A stretch of DNA of 64,000 bases, taken from assembly GCA_030704615.1 (NCBI GenBank), contig CM060733.1:32798001-32862000 (forward strand), written 5' to 3'. Shown piece by piece: positions 1-9,750 of the stretch. Source of the stretch: Takakia lepidozioides (Eukaryota > Streptophyta > Takakiopsida > Takakiales > Takakiaceae). Positions within the stretch are counted from its first letter, which is position 1. Each line of letters opens with the position of its first letter. The position numbers and the translations under genes were made by a program. The notes beneath the pieces are model-generated. The model saw nothing but the letters and a program-made list of their open reading frames with translations. It did not search any database and was not told where the DNA came from.

Positions 1-238
1 ATCCCACTTCTTTTCCGGTCGGAAAGAGTCACCCTCCCGCCGACTCTTCTTGTGGTTCAGCTCCGTACGGCCTTGTCTTTTGCCCCCAGGGACATCCGAG
101 AACCATTCAGCCCTTTCAATTGCCTCGTTCAAAGTCTTAGGTGGCTTCTCCTCCAACTTCCGCCTAGCATCCCGCCACAAAGTTGAAGACCATTTCTGGT
201 TCCGCCATATCCGCAACTTCGAGCAACAGCACATTGAA
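1..238 (-). pseudogene. Ty3/gypsy gag fragment, inverted relative to the following pol
   Basis: The reverse complement matches the last part of the gag region of copy 2 (about 35038-35287) almost base for base, in opposite orientation to the pol that follows. At position 238/239 the gag sequence joins directly to the last bases of an LTR, so the gag 5' part and the primer-binding site are deleted. The fragment runs off the left edge of the window. It encodes nothing complete. Confidence 0.85.
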
Positions 239-430
239 TGTCGCGCACCTCAATTCGGTAAGCTCCCCTTCAAGTCATAGTTACTTGCTTTGATGCGCGC
301 GCCTGACTCCCACCTGGCTGCCGGGCCAACTTGGAGCTTCGGCTGCTCACCGGGACATAACGGTCCCCCTTTGCTCTCCCACTAAACCCTCCACCTATTT
401 GGGCCTAGTGGAATTCCCTTTGGTAGATGG
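239..430 (-). repeat. Inverted fragment of the chromovirus LTR (3' end of the LTR)
   Basis: Read on the minus strand, this is the terminal part of the same LTR seen at 4837-5563, ending in GCGCGACA. It is inverted relative to the pol and 3' LTR of copy 1. It stops near 430, where plus-strand sequence from the end of gag begins. The arrangement suggests rearrangement after insertion, or a chimeric reverse transcript. Confidence 0.8.
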
Positions 431-432
431 GC

Positions 433-3400
433 GAAACCCCGACAATTGAACATGACTCGGGCAACCACGGAGCTGTCCGAAGATTCCATCAGCCGCTTGG
501 TGGAAGCGGTGGTTGCCAAAACTTGCAAGGTAGGCAACTACTCTTGTGAGTTGTATTAGGAGACTGGCCCCTTGTGTAAAGGGAGTCAGTTAATGTTTGT
601 GAGTGGGATAATTTCTGGAACTAACGTGTCGTTGTTGGTGGACACAGGAGCGTCGCACTCCTTCATGACACCGGCAACGGCACGAAAGCTGGGGCTCCGA
701 CTAGTGATGTGGGGGCCTCTATTGAAGTGCATTCTGCCAAAGGAGAACCACAACTGGCGACGAGGTTGGCGTTCGATGTTCCCCTTCAGCTGGGGAATTG
801 GGAGGGACGTGAGAACTTCACCATTTGCGAGATCGATGGAGTGGATCTCTTTTTGGGGATGACCTTTTTGAGCAAATCAGGAGCGATCATAGATGGCCGC
901 AAGAGAGTAGTCACGCTACCGTGTGGGAATGGTGGCGGAGTTTGACGGGTGTCAAAAACACCCAACCCAGTGGGAGGGCGAATAAACCTGCTGTCAACAA
1001 AGGAGTGGGCCGTGGAAGAGCCACACGAGCCCCAATTTTTGCTTTACATAAGACAAGTGGAGGGAGAAGGCAATAGGGAGCCGAGTCCAGATTGGATCAA
1101 GGAGATCTTGGAGAAATACCAGGATGTGATGCCGGAGGATTTACCAAGCGGCTTGCCACTGCGAAGAGGAGTTGACCATAAGATTGAGGTGATACCGGGA
1201 TCGGAGTCGTCTGCCAAGGCGCCCTACCGGTTGAGCCACAGAGAGTTGGTCGAGCTGAAGACTCAGCTTAAGGATCTAATGTCAAAGGGGTACATCTGGC
1301 CGAGTAAGTCACCTTACGGAGCCCCGGTGCTATTCACAGACAAGAAGGACGGGACGCTGCGGATGTGTGTCGATTACAGGACTCTAAATAAGGTGACTAT
1401 AAAAAACCAGTACCTTTTGTCAAGGATCGACGACCTCTTCAATCGGTTGGCAGGAGCGAAGTATTTCAGCCGGATAGATTTGCGCTCCGGCTATCATCAA
1501 ATCCGAGTGGCGGAAGGAGATGAGGAGAAGACCGCGTGCAGGACAAGATATGGTTCATATGAGTTCTTGGTGATGCCCTTTGGGCTCACCAATGCACCCG
1601 CGATCTTTAGCACGCTAATGAACAGCCTTTTCCAGGAGTGGTTGGACGATTTTGTGATCGTGTACATTGACGACATCTTGGTGTACTCGAAAACAAAGGA
1701 AGAGCACCTGGAGCACCTCAAAAGGGTGTTCTAGAAATTGCGGGAAAGGAAGTTGTATGCCAAAGTTTCAAAGTGTGAATTCGGGGTCACAAAAGTGGAG
1801 TTCCTAGGGCATGTGATTACACAGGATGGGATCAAAATGGATGACAGAAAGGTGAGGGCGATCTTGGACTGGGAGCCTCCGACTTCGGTCCCGAAAGCGC
1901 GATCCTTCCTAGGACTCGCCTCCTATTACCGAAAGTATGTGAGAAATTTTACCAAGATCGCGGGGCCGCTGTCAGATCTTCTGTGTAAGTCCAAGATATG
2001 GATATAGAACACATTTTGTGGCAGGGCTTTTGCCGAGTTGAAGCAGCGGATGGCGGAAGCTCCAGTCTTGAAAATCCCGGAATTCGACCATCCATTTGAG
2101 ATTCATACAGATGCGTCGGACTTCGCAATTGGGGGTGTGCTCATGCAGGATGGACGTCTAGTGGCTTACAAAAGTAAGAAATTGAATGAAGTGGAGCGAC
2201 GGTGGCCAACGCATGAGAAAGAGATGAAGGCGGTGGTGCATTGCCTTGAGCTTTGGCGCCACTATGTTGGTTCCAACCCGGTGAAGGTGTTCACGGACAA
2301 TGTCATGGTGAAGTATTTTGCCACACAGCCTAAGTTGTCCCCAAAACAACTTAGGTGGCAAGACACTTTGGCAGTGTTCGACGTGGATATCCAGTACAAA
2401 CTGGGATGGGACAATGTGGACGTGGCCGATGCTTTAAGTAGAAAGCAACAGCTCATGTTGGTGTACAGGGGTGAGACGGCGCTCCAAAGAAAGGTCCGGA
2501 AGGCCTATCGGAAGGATGAGATGGCGAAGTCCGTGATGCGGGACTTGAGGATGGGGGTTAAATCGCAGTTCCACTTGCAAAATGGACTGCTCCGGTACAA
2601 GCAAAAACGTCTCTACGTGCCGAAAGGAAGGATCAGGGATAGTCACTTGAGAGAATGCCATGATGGCCCACTTGCGGGCCACGGCGGAGCCAAGCGCACC
2701 GCGGCACTCTTGAAGAAAGAGTATTTCTGGCCCAAACTGAGGGAGGAGGCCGAGGAGTATGTCAATACATGCACCACATGCCAACAAAGCCGGAGCGAGT
2801 ACAAAAAGCAAGCGGGGCTGTTACAACCCTTGCCGATTCCAGAGGGGTCTTGGGAAAGTGTTTTGATGGATTTCATGACCATTATGCCGCTGTCAGAAGG
2901 ATTCGATGCAATCATGGTGGTGGTGGATAGGTTCAGTAAAATGGGCCATTTCATCCCCACCAAGGAGACGGCAACGGCGCAGGAAACGGAACGACTTTAC
3001 TTCGCCCAAGTCTTCAAGCATCATGGACTCCCGAAGGATATTGTCTCGGACTACGATCCAAAGTTTACAAGTAAATTTTGGAGGGCACTTTGGAAGAAAA
3101 TGGGGATGAGGCTCAAGATGAGCACCGCCTTCCGACCTACGACGGACGGCCAAACGGAAAGGGTGAATTCCGTGGTGAAACAGATCTTGCGGAATTACGT
3201 GTCGGCAGACCAATTGGACTGGGTAGAGCACTTGGATGCGGCAGAGTTCTGTTATAATAACACAAAACACTCCGCAACGGGAGTTTCCCCTCTCGTATTG
3301 GTCTATGGAAATGCACCTCTGGTGCCAACAAGTTGGGCCGCCCAAGACATTGAGGAACCGGCAGCAGCAGCGGTGCTAGATGAATGCGAACGTTTGTTGA

Positions 3401-3934
3401 AGCTCGCAAAGTACAACATTGCCAAAGCTAGGAAACGGTATGAACGGCAGGCAAATCGGAAGCGGAGGGAAGTTAAGATTGAGGCAGGCACGGAGGTCTA
3501 GTTGAACATCAAGAATTTCCGACTACCTCCAGAAGTGAGTCCAAAGTTCGTACCTCCGTATGCGGGACCCTTTCGCATCCGGAAGATTATGAATGAGGAT
3601 GTGTATGAATTGGAGCTGCCGGCAAACAACAAGGTGCATCCGGTATTCCACGTCTCCCTTTTGAAGCCTTACTTCAAAGATGAAGCGCGTCCGAATCGGC
3701 ATCAAGTGTTGCGTCCACCACCTATGCTGTTGGATCATGAAAATGAACCTGAGTACAAGGTGGAGGCAGTGCTTAAGTCGAGGAGGTTCAAGAATCGAGA
3801 AACAGAGTATCTCGTGAAATGGAAGGGCTATCATCAAGTGGAGACAACTTAGGTGCGTGCCTCAGAAAATGGGAAACGCATCCGAGGCGGTTACAGCTTT
3901 CGAAGGACGACCTCAAAAGCGGAAGAAGCGTTGA
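433..3934 (+). pseudogene. Chromovirus pol remnant, copy 1 (protease, RT, RNase H, integrase, chromodomain)
   Basis: Domains in order: aspartic protease (LLVDTGASHSF near 630-660), reverse transcriptase with [10 protein letters not shown] (about 1660-1690), RNase H (IHTDASDFAIGG near 2100), integrase zinc finger (TCTTCQQ near 2770), integrase core (DGQTERVN near 3145) and a C-terminal chromodomain (YLVKWKGYH near 3810-3836), which places it among chromoviruses. It is dead. There is an in-frame TAG at 557, a one-base deletion near 697 in the protease, TGA at 943, and TAG at 1732, 2005, 3499 and 3850. An extra A near 3870 shifts the last part of the frame. From 949 to 3850 all pieces lie in one frame, so point nonsense changes account for most of the damage there. 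Confidence 0.93.
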
Positions 3935-4836
3935 TGGGGACATCAACCTTGGAGCGTGGGGGAGGAAATGCATTCTTAGTCTGACTTAGCTAGCGCAGGA
4001 ATCCGATTGCAAAAACTTGTGTTGTACAAATTTTGTTATAAATGAAATGGTTTCCAAATGTTGTACTTCCTATTTTGTTTGGAATGGTGATGCATGGTAT
4101 GGTTGGCTAGTGTGTAGGATGCATGCTAGCTTACAAAAGTGGGAGAGGTAAATTGGATTAATCGTGTGTTTGCGCAGTGCCGAAATCGGGTGACTCCCAT
4201 CCAAGGGGCAAGGAAATCTGCGCCTTCTTTGGAAGTTCACGTGCTAGTGCGCACCTGGCGCGTGCGCGTACTATAACTGTGCTACCGAGGGGGTTGTCTT
4301 GTAGTGCGGGTTAACGCGGAAGCTACGTGCTTCCGTTTACGTGCTATAATTGTGTAGCCTCGGGACGAAATCGTAGTGCGGCTTCGGCGTGTTCCCGTAC
4401 CTCAGGCCAGCATTCCAAGGCAGACCCAATTGTAGTGATTGGGGCGCACGGTTGGTTCAAGGTTATATTCCTAGTTCAAAAGGGTTCAAGGTGAATCCTT
4501 CCTCAAGGTGATGCCAAAAGCGGCATCATGAGCGATCGCAAGCAATGTTGTTGCAGTAAGGCGATTTGATCCTCGGGGAGGATCGTTCCTTGGCCTTGAA
4601 GTGGGCCAAGAAGAGTGCACTGGGAGGAGCTTGAGAGGCTCCACCCTTGGCCGGGACTTGGAGGAAGTCGGCCGAATTAGCTAGTGAAGAGTAGAGTCAA
4701 GTGGGGGTTTGGTTCTTGCCATGGGACGCCATGGTACGGAATCAAACTCCTTGATGTGGACGCCACAACTTGGATGTTCGTTTCTACAAAATGGACAAGT
4801 CGATGAGGACATCGACTCCCTGTTGGTAGGGGTGTG
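3935..4836 (+). other. Non-coding region between pol and 3' LTR of copy 1
   Basis: About 0.9 kb without an open frame. It aligns closely with 38876-39615 behind pol of copy 2, so it is part of the element and not host DNA. It holds a purine-rich stretch (GGGGGAGGAAATG near 3958). A polypurine tract just before the LTR is not clear; GGTAGGGGTG ends at about 4834. Confidence 0.75.
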
Positions 4837-5563
4837 TGTCGCGGCCCTTTGCCTTGAGGGCAAGGGGTCGGGACACAAGAGGGGCTGCCCCTGTGGTGGG
4901 GGCAGTGGCAACAATAGATACGGGGGCTGAAGCATCCTTGAGTGCCCAAGGCACTCAATGAGGCGGAGGCGCTCACTAGGTGGAGCCTCGCACACCGGGT
5001 TGCGGTGGGGGTGGTTCCACGAGAGGTGGTGGTAGCTTAGTGGGACTTAGTGGGGGTGGCATAGGACTCACCATGGGGGCGGAGACCTTGTGGTGGGAGT
5101 CGTGGGGAGTCTTGGGACTCATCACGGTCCAATGGGGCCATGGTGGGTGAGCCAAGACTCACCGCAACTCACCACCGGGAATCGAGGGTTTTCGTGGTGG
5201 TTCGCCATAAAATGATTGGGTTGTTTGTGAAACCCCCGCGGACAGTCACAGAAGTATATATAGGGAGTAGTAACCCCAAAAACGGTGCAAGCCCGTTGGT
5301 GACCAAAAACTAGTAAGTAAGCGTGCGAGCCGGAAAGCGACCAAGGTGTGGGGAGCTGTTCCGGACTGCCAACATCCAAAAGGGAATTTCCACTAGGCCC
5401 AAATTGTGAGAGGGTCTTGTGGAGGAGTAAAGGGGGACCGTTATGTCCCGGTGAGCAGCCGAAGCTCCGAGTTGGCCCGGCGGCCAGTTTGGGAGTTAGG
5501 CGCGCGCATCAAAGTGAGTAACTATGACTTGAAGGGGAGCTTACCGAAGTGAGGTGCGCGACA
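4837..5563 (+). repeat. 3' LTR of chromovirus copy 1
   Basis: Starts TGTCGCG and ends CGCGACA, a 7-bp perfect inverted terminal repeat with the usual TG...CA ends. It is 727 bp, against 714 bp for the 5' LTR of copy 2 and 724 bp for the solo LTR at 11357. A TATA box lies at 5255-5262. The LTR abuts coding sequence of a Ulp1-like gene at 5564, so the element inserted into that gene. The five bases after it are ATTTG; the matching left duplication lies outside the window. Confidence 0.92.
5255..5262 (+). promoter_or_regulatory. LTR TATA box
   Basis: TATATATA within GAAGTATATATAGGGAG, conserved in all LTR copies here (also near 11775, 34056 and 40144). It is the only obvious core promoter element of the LTR, so element transcripts probably start a few tens of bases downstream. 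Confidence 0.6.
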
Positions 5564-6797
5564 ATTTGGATCTTGACAAGGACGTGACAGCATTACTTCA
5601 AAAACACAAGTGAGCTTTATGGTCTGCTGGGTCAGTGTTTTGCAGTCCGTTGGGTCAGTCTGCTGTGTTTCAAGGAACACATGGATGTGGCTGAATTGTT
5701 GGTCAATTTGTATGTCCAGGATTGCAGATCGATTGCGTCGATTGATGTCTGTGCATATAGCAGCCGACAACAGCATGGTGTACTTTTACGAAGGGGCCCG
5801 AGGGTTCCGATGTAGCATTACAGAGGTTGATATGAAAGCACTTGACAAGGTGGAGTCGGAGTGCACAGACAGACTGCTGGAACTGTGGTGTCGTTTCTTC
5901 GAAAAGGACCTGGACCGCAAGTCGTACCGAACTGTCGTTCTTCTGCCAACATCGACCGGGTCTCTCTTTCAGACGTTTGAGCCGGCCCCACGCGAAACCT
6001 TGCTTGCCAACCTTCATGGCGCCTTCGGGGAGCTGCGACTAGACAAAGACATAAAAGACTACGAACATATTTTGGTGCCAGTCTGCCAAGGGTAAGAGCA
6101 GGCACACTCGGTCTGTCCAGTATTCTTGGTCCATACAGATGTGCTAGTCTTGGGAGTCTTTCGAGTGTGTTGTTGACAGTGTGCCAAGTGTTTGGAGTCT
6201 GTTGTTGTTAGTGTGTTTTTCTCTTGTTCGTCTTCTTAGTATTTCGAGTCTGTTGTTGTTAGTCTGCTGTCTTCTATGCCATTGGAATTTGCTGGTGGTA
6301 GGAGTCTGCTGGCCGTTGGAGTTTGCTGGCTGGGTCTGTTGAGGCCTCAGTGGTCACTGTCATGCTTGCAGAGGGTGCCTAGTCTGCTGAATAAGTCCGC
6401 CAAGTGTCTATACTTTGTTTGATGATTGCTTCATTGTAATTCTTTGACATGTTGGTTTCTTCATGGTAGGGGCCACTGGAGTGTGATTAACATCGACTTA
6501 AGGAAAGGCGCCTACACCCACCTAAACTCCCGAAGGGAAATGCATAAATGCTTGGAGGTTCTCAGTTGGGTCCGCAAGGTGCATGTAGAGTGCCTTGGAA
6601 TCGCTGAAGGGATGCCGCAATGGGAGGGAGTCCACGCATTTCAGTTCAACCAACCCGACGTGCCCCAACAACCATTTAGTTGGGAGTGTGGGTTTTATGT
6701 CATGTCTTTCATTCGAGGTTTCTATGACTGGCTGAAGGGTGATAGGTTTAAAACCAAAGACAGAGGAACCGCCTTCACCCCAAGTGGTTTTCTTTGA
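5564..6797 (+). pseudogene. Ulp1-like (C48) cysteine protease gene of a MULE, 5'-truncated by an LTR
   Basis: Three exons fit GT-AG rules and keep one frame: 5564-5609, 5720-6091 and 6470-6797. The last exon carries the Ulp1/C48 signature: GHWSVINIDL with the catalytic His, a Gln-containing stretch (FQFNQPDVPQQ) and FSWECGFYVMSFI with the catalytic Cys. C48 proteases normally remove SUMO. Copies carried by Mutator-like elements are known from plants, and the convergent MULE transposase downstream supports that origin. The usual aspartate after the His block appears as HLNS, so the catalytic Asp may be Asn. The 5' part lies beyond the retrotransposon and outside the window. From 5720 on there is no internal stop, so it decayed little before the LTR landed. 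Confidence 0.75.
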
Positions 6798-7168
6798 GGT
6801 TTGCGCAGTTACAGCGATTACAGTGTGCAAACTATATCCGCCGCGGTGTGTAAGGATGTAGAGAAAGCGCTCTTGTAAGGCTTATAGTCGGAATAAAGAA
6901 TCATGAAAGATTTTTGCACATACTCTGCAAACTTGGACTATCCCCACCAATGCGTGGACTCTTTCATACATGCAATTTTCAGCACACAAGCAGTATGCAC
7001 CATTAAGAGACTCATGTCAGAGCAGCCGTTGAGTAGACTAGCTCAATAGCTGAATAGTTGAATAGCTCGGAGCCGCTGAGCACAGTACCATTAGTTCGTT
7101 GCGCAGAGTACCCAGCAGACTATCCTTAGTCCGCTGCTCAAACTACTGACTTTGTTCTAACTCCTATA

Positions 7169-7229
7169 TTAAAAAAATCCATAATGACTTTTTTTTATGG
7201 ACTGTGACAATTCCTTATGGATTTTTTAA
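7169..7229. repeat. Small AT-rich inverted repeat
   Basis: Arms 7169-7184 (TTAAAAAAATCCATAA) and 7215-7229 (TTATGGATTTTTTAA) can pair over 15 bases around a 30-base loop. The word TCCATAA recurs inside and just after it. Function unknown. It may be part of a transcript end or a tiny MITE. Confidence 0.5.
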
Positions 7230-7446
7230 AAGTCCATAACATCTAAAGATTCTGGTTTTTGATAATGAGATTTAAAAATGTGAAAGTATCTGTAGATGAC
7301 CCTCTGTATATTAGTCCCTTTTTATTGATGACATTATCATGTAGAAGTATGATAATTTACCACTATTCTATGTCAGGAAAGAAAAATGGACACTGTAGGC
7401 TGCAATCACCCTGCAGTCGTGAGCAGACAGCGCGGTCTGTTCATTT

Positions 7447-7570
7447 GTCACCTGGGACGGAGTCTGTTCCTTAGCCAGCAGATTGCGGTCTGTTCGATTG
7501 TGAGTAGACCACGTTGTCTGTTCATTCAGCTTAGTACGCTAACTGCGGAAATGACTTCGTCCCAGGTGAC
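7447..7570. repeat. Inverted repeat within the GTCTGTT-rich spacer
   Basis: Arms 7447-7464 (GTCACCTGGGACGGAGTC) and 7553-7570 are reverse complements at 17 of 18 positions, with an 88-bp loop full of GTCTGTT words. It lies between two convergent gene ends. Confidence 0.65.
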
Positions 7571-7857
7571 GACTGAACAGACTGCACTGTCTTCCGTAGT
7601 CTGCAGAGAGCAGTCTGTTTGGTAGTCAGCAAACTAAGCTGTCTGTTCAGTCGTGAGCAGACTGAGTAGACTGTTCAATCGAATGCAAACTGAGTAGTAT
7701 GTTTAGTCGATCGCAGACTGGGTAGTCTGTTTTGCAGTGTGTTGCCGAGTAAACGTATGCCGGCCAAATGTGCACAATACAATGATTTGTGCAGAAACCC
7801 GCTATTTTATGCTATTTTATTTTTATTACGATGGCGTTGTGTAATTTGGTGTATGGA

Positions 7858-9062
7858 CTATGCTGTCTTCTTGGGGACAGACCCACGTTCTGAAACCTTC
7901 ACAATTCTGGAGTATATCTGTTTTGCTGGTGTTTGGGCATACACCCTATTGCAAGTTCTCTGCAAAACTGTGGGTCGTGTTTTCAATGCCTCGACGAAAT
8001 CCCTCTTCCTTTTCAGAGACATATTATTATTGTCATTTATAGGGCGGAAAGATTTTGCTGCATGGGGATGTAGCAATCCAGCAGCACTCTTGGCCAGGAT
8101 ATCAATAAGCTGCCCTCTGCAGATCCGAAGAGAGGACAACACATGTTGCTCCAGATACTTGTCATCACCGACAATACGAAGTATATCAGACCATTCTTCC
8201 TCCATAGAAGGTGGGGCGTACACAGGCTCCTGGTCACAGGGAAACTCATTTTCTACAGGGCCGTCTGTTGCATTTATGTCTGCGCCGGCGCTCGTAGTAG
8301 ACAACAACAGATGTTGCAATCCTCCATGTATGGTTCCCAGGGCCGTGCCACAAGCGCATACTATCAGACCATCTTGCAAGTGGGGATGAAGCATCTTCAG
8401 AACTTTCACTTGGTGTTTGCACAGATTGCCCTTCATTGCCCATGGGCAAGTGCAACAAGCCCAGTCGGATGCGGGGTTGTAAACAATGTACGTTGTGTCT
8501 TTGTGATTGCTGCTCCGCACATACGCCGGTTCCCCTTCAACCAACTGTAGAGTGACATTGCAAGCCGGAATATCCCACGCCGCAAGTACAGAACTAGATA
8601 TGTGCTTTTCCTATTTATCGTTTCGTATGAATCCATGCGTCTTCAAACATTGAATTGTGTACCAGTAGTGTGTGAGGACACGGCCAGTGAGTTCCCATAT
8701 TAGCCAATCGACTCTACGACCAGTCATTTTGCCTTTCCCCATCCTCAATCTTGCCTTCAAGTTTCCATGGTATGCCTCAATGCTAGCATTTGTGTCTTGA
8801 CTGGCATTGCTATTTTAAGAGATAACTCGGTGTCGATGTAGTCCAAAAATTCCTGGCCATGCCGATATTTCTTTCTCATGCTCATGCACCTTAATCTTTG
8901 GCAACCCACCTTAGGGCTTCTTTGGGATCGGTTGGTCCGCCTCTACAGTACATGAGGTCTCCCATATCCTTCAACAAGTTTGCTGCAGTGAACGGATCTT
9001 TCGTCTTCTTGCATGATTGCTTTACCCATGCCAAAGGCACACGAAAATGAGCACTTCTTTGA
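7858..9062 (-). pseudogene. MULE A transposase, C-terminal half with SWIM zinc finger
   Basis: Minus-strand reading gives, in order, VPLAWVKQSC, ASIEAYHGNLKARL, RRVDWLIWELTGRVL and a SWIM finger (CTCPWAMKGNLCKH, pattern CxC...CxH) near 8440-8480, then a tail ending at 7858. This is the usual C-terminal layout of plant MULE/SWIM transposases. The frame is interrupted by indels between about 8640 and 8940. The upstream half is not adjacent: homologous coding stops at about 9062 where MULE B begins, and the N-terminal half is found at about 21085-22640 on the same strand. Confidence 0.75.
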
Positions 9063-9063
9063 A

Positions 9064-9440
9064 AAGAGGGAAGCTAGCGCGTGAGCGCGCTTACGCTTAG
9101 TGGAAACTTCGTTAAGCGTGAGTAGATTTCCTAAGTGTGAGCGCATTTCTTAAGCGTGAGCATAGAATGAAAGCGGAGCCTATAGCCGTGGGAAAAGCAG
9201 AACCTATTGCCATGGGGACGACGTTTATGGTTTATGGGGGCAACATACGCAAGACATGAATGGAAATTTGAGAGTAATGCGAGACGAAATCCGTACGGAT
9301 GAATGGGTTTGTGGAATGGATGAATGTAGGATGAATGTTGGATGGTTACGGGATGAATGTAGGATGAATGATGGGACGTCAAAATACGGATGAATATACA
9401 ATGGATGAAACCAATGACATCTTGGTTGAAAGAACTCGAA
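9064..9440 (+). repeat. Left terminal inverted repeat region of MULE B
   Basis: Begins with repeated GTGAGC words (9070-9165). It contains AACCTATTGCCATGGGGACG (9201-9220), then a field of GGATGAATG repeats (about 9295-9400). The same three blocks occur in the same order on the minus strand at 20260-20680, with a similar spacing from GTGAGC to ACCTATT (about 127 against 118 bp). Confidence 0.6.
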
Positions 9441-9750
9441 CGATTTTCGACGTTCACGTACCTTGTGTTCAAAACAGTATACATGTCATATAAACAATGC
9501 CAATAGTGAAGGTCCATGTAAGACTGGGGTATATTTAGAATGCACGGTCGAATTCGGAAAGTGTACAAAGTGTACAAAGCATTGCCATTCATTTGATCAT
9601 GACGTGGGGTAGGAGATGGCTTCTGAGTCAAGAAAGTGCTGCCATCAAACAACCTGAAGCTTTTTCCATACAAAGGCGCGACTTTGTCATCTGTCACCGG
9701 ACGTCACAGAAAAGCAGCCCAGGCGTTGCAAGGTCATGCTCGAGAATATC

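Larger units (their letters stand above)
6798..7857. other. Spacer between convergent Ulp1-like and MULE transposase genes
   Basis: No coding sequence recognised. The stretch is rich in CAGACTG/GTCTGTT words (at least seven between 7430 and 7735) and holds the two inverted repeats listed separately. Related AGTCTGCTG words recur in the Ulp1 introns (about 5625-5670 and 6180-6390). Confidence 0.6.

Noticed and set aside
2434-3345. Minus-strand open frames across chromovirus pol (copies 1 and 2)
   Set aside because: They mirror the strongly biased coding strand of integrase and RNase H and have no domains of their own.
3950-3975. Alternative 3' LTR start after GGGGGAGGAAA
   Set aside because: The polypurine-like run is suggestive, but the following sequence has no counterpart at the 5' end of copy 2, where the LTR begins at TGTCGCG and is fixed by the primer-binding site at its other end.
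7739-8389. Long plus-strand open frame (216 codons)
   Set aside because: It is antisense to the MULE A SWIM domain, which has recognisable motifs on the minus strand; the plus frame has none.
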